NCBI RefSeq assembly: GCF_008124765.1
Contig: NZ_VNHS01000011.1
Coordinates: 248,001 to 312,000 of the forward strand
Direction: 5' to 3'
DNA from: Paenibacillus methanolicus
GTDB taxonomy: Bacteria > Bacillota > Bacilli > Paenibacillales > Paenibacillaceae
Length of the DNA: 64,000 bases
Part shown: piece after piece, positions 59,708 to 64,000 of the stretch
How positions within the stretch are numbered: the stretch's first letter is position 1
Layout: each line of letters starts with the position of its first letter
Made by a program: the position numbers and the translations under genes
Notes under the pieces: generated by a model
What the model saw: only the letters and a program-made list of their open reading frames with translations
The model's database searches: none
What the model was told of the DNA's origin: nothing

Positions 59708-59871
59708 GTGTGCGGCGTACCTTGCGGCGGTCGGTTCGGGATGTGAAAAATAGCGGTTCCATGCACGGCTGTATGCCGCAAGTTGCAAGTCTTCTGCCTT
59801 CTAACTCGCAATAGTCGGTCTCACGCCCTCATGCCGCTATTTGCGCCCCTTATCCTACCGACGCTCATGCG

Positions 59872-59908
59872 AAAAAAGCCCGCCACCGCCTTCCGGCGAT
59901 AACGGACT
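59872..59908 (-). terminator. Intrinsic terminator of the permease gene
   Basis: Minus-strand AGTCCGTTATCGCC pairs with GGCGGTGGCGGGCT using several G-T pairs, followed by TTTTTT. It is 12 bp after the stop. Confidence 0.7.
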
Positions 59909-59919
59909 TCTCCACTATA

Positions 59920-61386
59920 TTACTCTTGCGAACCATCCAACTTGCACTCGCTCAGCTTGAGCAGCTGGGTGCGGTGCTTCCACTTATGTCCGAGCCAGAG
60001 CGCCAGAAACAGCGGGATGCCGACGTACGAAGCGAACAGATACGGCCAGTCCACCTCGCCGTCCGACAAGGCGCCGTAGCTTTGGCCGATAATGACGACG
60101 ATGCAGAGCACCATGGCGAGGATCGGTCCGAACGGGAACCATTTGGCGCGATACGGCAGGTCGGACAGCGAACGGCCTTGCGCGACGTAAGCTTTGCGGA
60201 ACCGGTAATGGCTGATCGCGATGCCGAGCCATACGATAAAGCCGGACATGCCGGAGGCGTTCAGCAGCCACACGTACACGGCCCCGTCGCCGAACAAGGA
60301 CGAGAAGAAGGCGATCGTGCCAAGCGCCGCCGTGATGATCAACGCGAACACCGGAACGCCGTTCTTGGACAGACGAGCAAGGAACCGCGGCGCCTTGCCT
60401 TCCTTCGCCAGCGTCCACAACATCCGGGTCGACGCGTACATGCCGGAGTTGCCCGCCGACAGCACCGACGTCAAGATGACGGCGTTCATGACGGAAGCCG
60501 CGATGCTGAGGCCCGCTTTCTCGAAAATAATCGTGAACGGACTCGTCGCGATCGCATCGCTCGCCAGCCGCTCGTCCGCATACGGAATGATCAGGCCGAT
60601 GACGAGAATCGCGAGAATGTAGAACAACAGGATGCGCCAGAAAATCGAGCGGATCGCCCGCGGAATCGACTCGCGCGGGTTCTCGCTCTCGCCCGCCGCG
60701 ACGCCGATCAGCTCCGTCCCTTGGAAGGAGAACCCCGCCGCCATGAACACGCCGAGCACGGCGAGGAATCCGCCCGGGAACGGCGTGTCGCGGAAGGCCG
60801 TGAAACCGACCGTCTCCCCGCCCCAGATGCCGATCAGCATCAGCAGGCCGACGCCGATGAACACGATGACCGTTACGATTTTGATCATGGCGAACCAATA
60901 CTCGGATTCGCCGAACCCTTTGACCGACAGCAAGTTCAGGCCGACCATCACGATCAGGAACAGCGCGCACCAGAGGAAGGACGGGCTGTCCGGGAACCAG
61001 AATTTCATGATCATCGTCGCGGCCGACAGCTCGGCCGCGATCGTGATCGCCCAGTTATACCAATAGTTCCAGCCGATCGCGAAACCGAACGACGGGTCGA
61101 CGAAACGCGACGCGTACGTGCTGAACGTGCCGGATACCGGCATATACGTCGCCATTTCGCCTAAGCTGGTCATGAGAAAATACACCATAATGCCGATAAG
61201 CAGGTACGCGAGCAGCGCGCCGCCCGGTCCCGCGGAATGGATGGCCCCGCCGCTGGCCAGGAACAAGCCGGTCCCGATGGAGCCGCCCAACGAAATCATC
61301 GTCATATGCCGGGCTTTCAAACCTCTGCGCAGACGGCCGGCGCCTTCGGCTGCGCTTGTGTTGCGATTGTCGTGTTGCTGATCCAC
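59920..61386 (-). CDS. APC-family amino acid permease
   Basis: A 488-residue transporter with 12 helices. The APC core is visible: RHMTMISLGGSIGTGLFLASG at the first helix, YMPVSGTFSTYASRFVDPSFGFAIGW, and FQGTELIGVAAGESENPRESIPRAI, the signature of the lysine/GABA/AroP-type subgroup. The substrate is an amino acid but is not identifiable further. The start is GTG 61386; GGGAGTGTG lies 15 bp upstream, so the exact start is uncertain. It is divergent from the multicopper oxidase. Confidence 0.93.
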   Translation of the reverse strand: MDQQHDNRNTSAAEGAGRLRRGLKARHMTMISLGGSIGTGLFLASGGAIHSAGPGGALLAYLLIGIMVYFLMTSLGEMATYMPVSGTFSTYASRFVDPSFGFAIGWNYWYNWAITIAAELSAATMIMKFWFPDSPSFLWCALFLIVMVGLNLLSVKGFGESEYWFAMIKIVTVIVFIGVGLLMLIGIWGGETVGFTAFRDTPFPGGFLAVLGVFMAAGFSFQGTELIGVAAGESENPRESIPRAIRSIFWRILLFYILAILVIGLIIPYADERLASDAIATSPFTIIFEKAGLSIAASVMNAVILTSVLSAGNSGMYASTRMLWTLAKEGKAPRFLARLSKNGVPVFALIITAALGTIAFFSSLFGDGAVYVWLLNASGMSGFIVWLGIAISHYRFRKAYVAQGRSLSDLPYRAKWFPFGPILAMVLCIVVIIGQSYGALSDGEVDWPYLFASYVGIPLFLALWLGHKWKHRTQLLKLSECKLDGSQE

Positions 61387-61695
61387 GCTGTACGTTCACA
61401 CTCCCTGAAGATTACGTATATCGTTGAAGTCTGCAGGAGTAGGCAATCGCCCAAATAACGGCATACTTGCCTCTAGCTTGCTTCTGATACGCAAATTTTA
61501 ACCAGCGTATATTGTAAGAAAAACGATCGGCATTACGCAACTGTAAATAAATAACTGTCGCGTTTCGCTCCCCGGGCCAAGGTCTAGGTCGCAAACCATT
61601 CCCGCGTCCGTTCCGCCCCCTCCCCCCTCCCGGTAAACTGAGGACTAGAGATGAACGCCAGATGCGTTCTTACATCACTAGGGAGGTTGTTTGGG
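61387..61695. other. Divergent intergenic region
   Basis: About 310 bp between the permease and the oxidase genes. A possible minus-strand promoter (TTGCGT, 18 bp, TACAAT) lies near 61521-61550 and would give a leader of about 130-150 nt. No T-box or known riboswitch was recognised. Confidence 0.35.
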
Positions 61696-64000
61696 TTGTA
61701 CAGTTTATTCGTTGGACTCACGCTCGGAGCGCCACTCTTGCTGCTGGCGCTCGGCTGGATCGCCGGGACGAAAGCATCCCGGCTCGTATACAGCGGCTCC
61801 GCGCCGCGCATGCGCCGCAAGGCGCGCAAGCTCATAACATGGACGTTCATCCTGACGCTGCCCGTCGCGGCGCAAGCGACGGGGGCCGTCCTGCTTATGC
61901 AGCGGTTCGAACCCGTCTATTGGCAGGATCGCGCGTTCATTCTGGCGCCGATGACCGCGCTGCCGCTGTTGGCCGCCTGGTTCGTCGCGGTGCCGAAGCT
62001 GCTTCTGCTCCGGCGGGAGCTGTCCCGGCATGAAGCGGAAGCGCCGCTGTCCGGCGAGACGCTCGGACGCGCTTCGCAGCCGGGCATCGTCGCGCCATTC
62101 CAAGCGTTGGCCTGGAGCGGGACGGCCGTCTTCTTGCTCTCCATGACGATGGCCGCTCCGTTCGATTGGGTAGACGCGGGGATCCCCGTCGCGGCCGTGC
62201 TGCTGGTTTGGTATGGCCTGTGGGCCAAACATCGCCGCCGTTCGCGCAAAATCGCCGTGACGGAGGCGCCCGTCGTATCGCGTCCATGGCGCAGCGCGGC
62301 CGCCGGGTTCGGCGTTGCGCTCCTGCTCGCGGCCATCGCCGCGCCGCTGGGCTATCTCGCCCGGGAGACCAGCTTATTGCCGGTCACGGTCGACATGGCT
62401 AGCGGTCCGGCCGATTTGGGCGGCGGCACCGCGCTCGCCCATGCCCACGGCACGGAAGCGGCCGCGCCGGGCGCCGTCTCGGTCTCCGACTTGACCGGCC
62501 CTCGGGACGGCGAACCGGACCAGCGCTTCACGCTGACCGCCGAGAAGAAGACCGTCCAGCTCAGCTCCGGCAAGTCCGTGGAAGCCTGGACGTTCAACGG
62601 CCAGATCCCCGGCCCGCAGCTGCGGATGAAACAAGGCGAGCTAATCGAAGTCACGCTCGTGAACAAAGACATCGAAGGCGGCGCCACGATCCATTGGCAC
62701 GGCCTCGACGTGCCTAACGCCGAAGACGGCGTCGCCGGCGCTACTCAGAATGCGGTCATGCCGGGCGAGTCGCATACGTATCGTTTTATCGCCGAGCAGA
62801 CCGGCACGTATTGGTACCACTCGCACCAGCATTCGCGAGAAGCGGTCGCCAAAGGATTGTTCGGCTCCTTGATCGTCGATCCCGCTTCGAGTGCCGAGGT
62901 TAGCGAACGAGGATCTGAAACATTCCCGGATACCGGCGTCGTCACGGACGGATCGGATATCGAGCAAGGCACGGAGCAGAATGCGCCTTCCGATGAAGCA
63001 GCCGCGACAGAACAGCCGGACGGGAACACGGATGGCGGGACGGGAACAACCACCGTTCCGAACGCCGAACCGACGCTCCCTGCGGAAGGGACGGCGCCAA
63101 TCGGCACGCCGGACGCCCCGGCAGACGGGTTCGCCGACCACGGCACCGGCTCCGACGCCGATTTCGACTTGGACGAAGAAGGTCTGCTCGACCTCGCTCG
63201 CCCGAAGACCGAAGACGGCTCGGCCGGGGCGCAGCCAGGCGGCAAGGCACTGCCTAGCGTTCCGAATCCAAGCGATACGGACGATGCCGGCGTCGCGCAG
63301 CCAACCAACCCGCAACCAAGCGCTCCAAAGCAGAAAACGGGGGATACGCAGAATCAACTAGAGGCGGGAACGCCGTCGTTTGATCTGGAGACCGGAGATG
63401 GCGCAACGCTCGCTTCCGCCAACGCGCCTTCGTCCGAAGGCGGTTTTGCTTCGGCCCCATATCAGCCATCGTTCGCAGCGGAAGCGGCGGTTACCGATCC
63501 GGCAGGCGAGGAAACAACTCCGGCGGATAGCCTCCAGGGCAACGCGGACGACGCAAGCAGCAGCAGCGACGCCGCTCTCATGTCGACAACGACGGAGGAA
63601 ATCGAAGACGAGCGGGATTTCACCGTCATGACCCATCTATGGGGAAGCACCTTCGCGATCGGCGCGAACGACGGCATACAGCGGTTCGACGTGCCGCCCG
63701 GGACGCCCGTCCGCCTGCGGCTCATCAACACCGACGATTGGATTCGCCAGTCGTATATGCTGACCGGCACCGCCTTCCGGGTCGACGCGATCGACGGCGG
63801 GAGCGTGAACGAACCAAGCGAGCTGCGCGACGTGAAAGTAACATTGACGACCGGCGCAAGGTACGACCTGACGTTCGACATGCCGGAAGGCCCCGTGTTC
63901 CTAAGCATCGGCGGGCGGAAGGACCTCGGGATCTTCCTCAGTCCGGACGGTCAAGGCGAGCTCCCCGCCATCCCGGCGATGGAGGAGTTCGACCCGCTGC
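61696..64000 (+). CDS. Membrane-anchored multicopper oxidase with a long acidic insert (partial)
   Basis: At least 768 residues, cut by the right edge. It begins with TTG after GGGAGGTTGTTTGGG. The first 240 residues hold about five membrane helices. The first cupredoxin domain has the copper ligands HWHG (H333, H335) and WYHSHQH (H375, H377), and IPGPQLRMKQGE. Then a roughly 245-residue Asp/Glu/Thr/Pro-rich, low-complexity segment (about 394-640) separates it from the second domain, which resumes at DFTVMTHLWG. Normal multicopper oxidases have no such insert. The type I/III C-terminal ligands would lie beyond the window. Likely role: extracytoplasmic oxidation of copper, phenols or metals. 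Confidence 0.9.
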   Translation, partial: MYSLFVGLTLGAPLLLLALGWIAGTKASRLVYSGSAPRMRRKARKLITWTFILTLPVAAQATGAVLLMQRFEPVYWQDRAFILAPMTALPLLAAWFVAVPKLLLLRRELSRHEAEAPLSGETLGRASQPGIVAPFQALAWSGTAVFLLSMTMAAPFDWVDAGIPVAAVLLVWYGLWAKHRRRSRKIAVTEAPVVSRPWRSAAAGFGVALLLAAIAAPLGYLARETSLLPVTVDMASGPADLGGGTALAHAHGTEAAAPGAVSVSDLTGPRDGEPDQRFTLTAEKKTVQLSSGKSVEAWTFNGQIPGPQLRMKQGELIEVTLVNKDIEGGATIHWHGLDVPNAEDGVAGATQNAVMPGESHTYRFIAEQTGTYWYHSHQHSREAVAKGLFGSLIVDPASSAEVSERGSETFPDTGVVTDGSDIEQGTEQNAPSDEAAATEQPDGNTDGGTGTTTVPNAEPTLPAEGTAPIGTPDAPADGFADHGTGSDADFDLDEEGLLDLARPKTEDGSAGAQPGGKALPSVPNPSDTDDAGVAQPTNPQPSAPKQKTGDTQNQLEAGTPSFDLETGDGATLASANAPSSEGGFASAPYQPSFAAEAAVTDPAGEETTPADSLQGNADDASSSSDAALMSTTTEEIEDERDFTVMTHLWGSTFAIGANDGIQRFDVPPGTPVRLRLINTDDWIRQSYMLTGTAFRVDAIDGGSVNEPSELRDVKVTLTTGARYDLTFDMPEGPVFLSIGGRKDLGIFLSPDGQGELPAIPAMEEFDPL

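Overview
The window looks like chromosomal DNA of a GC-rich, spore-forming member of the Paenibacillaceae (Cohnella or a high-GC Paenibacillus). This is inferred from the gene content: an alpha/beta small acid-soluble spore protein, an SLH-domain protein, a YhcN-like sporulation lipoprotein, a GH51 arabinofuranosidase with its own ArsR-type regulator, a Bacillus-type nas cluster, GGAGG ribosome binding sites and frequent GTG/TTG starts. I see no rRNA, tRNA, prophage, transposase or CRISPR array. Most genes lie on the minus strand in short operons that end in clear intrinsic terminators.

Layout. 1-8 kb: signalling (hybrid kinase plus OmpR regulator, PAS-HTH protein, HD-GYP phosphodiesterase). 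7.8-8.5 kb: gene-free DNA with a MITE-like inverted-repeat element. 8.5-16.7 kb: a PadR/DUF1700/DUF4097 cassette, aldose epimerase-like protein, orphan MurG, Trm11-like methyltransferase, and a divergent ArsR-type regulator and arabinofuranosidase. 16.9-26.5 kb: small spore and membrane proteins, an SLH-transglutaminase, a truncated LuxR-type regulator, a LysR regulator with a nucleobase permease, a Gfo/Idh/MocA oxidoreductase and an HPP-like membrane protein. 26.7-31.9 kb: a four-gene operon joining two hydrolases to a two-component system. 32-41.7 kb: a stand-alone RepB-type primase, a BlaI/BlaR1/DoxX group sharing one operator, PPK2, and a queuosine-precursor transporter behind a preQ1-I riboswitch. 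42-45.6 kb: an FdhF/YdeP molybdoenzyme with FdhD. 48.7-57.3 kb: a five-gene nitrate assimilation operon (nitrite reductase NasD-NasE, NarK-type transporter, NasB, NasC) behind a perfect GlnR/TnrA box. 58.5-64 kb: PspC, PspA, an amino acid permease, and a membrane-anchored multicopper oxidase cut by the window edge.

The least explained structure is a set of three hairpin-forming intergenic repeat families that recur in the window and sit next to each other. Family 1 is a 50-60 bp unit containing GATTGGTTTGCGTTC, present as an array bounded by two large palindromes (12795-13064) and as seven 54-bp copies (57939-58308). Family 2 is a roughly 56 bp unit at 16723, 48506 and 57879. Family 3 is an AT-rich hairpin built on ATACAAGAATTTATAAGC at 6253, 13078, 16786 and 58309. 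Two genes end inside family 3 copies. These resemble REP/BIME-type elements, but I do not recognise them as a named family.
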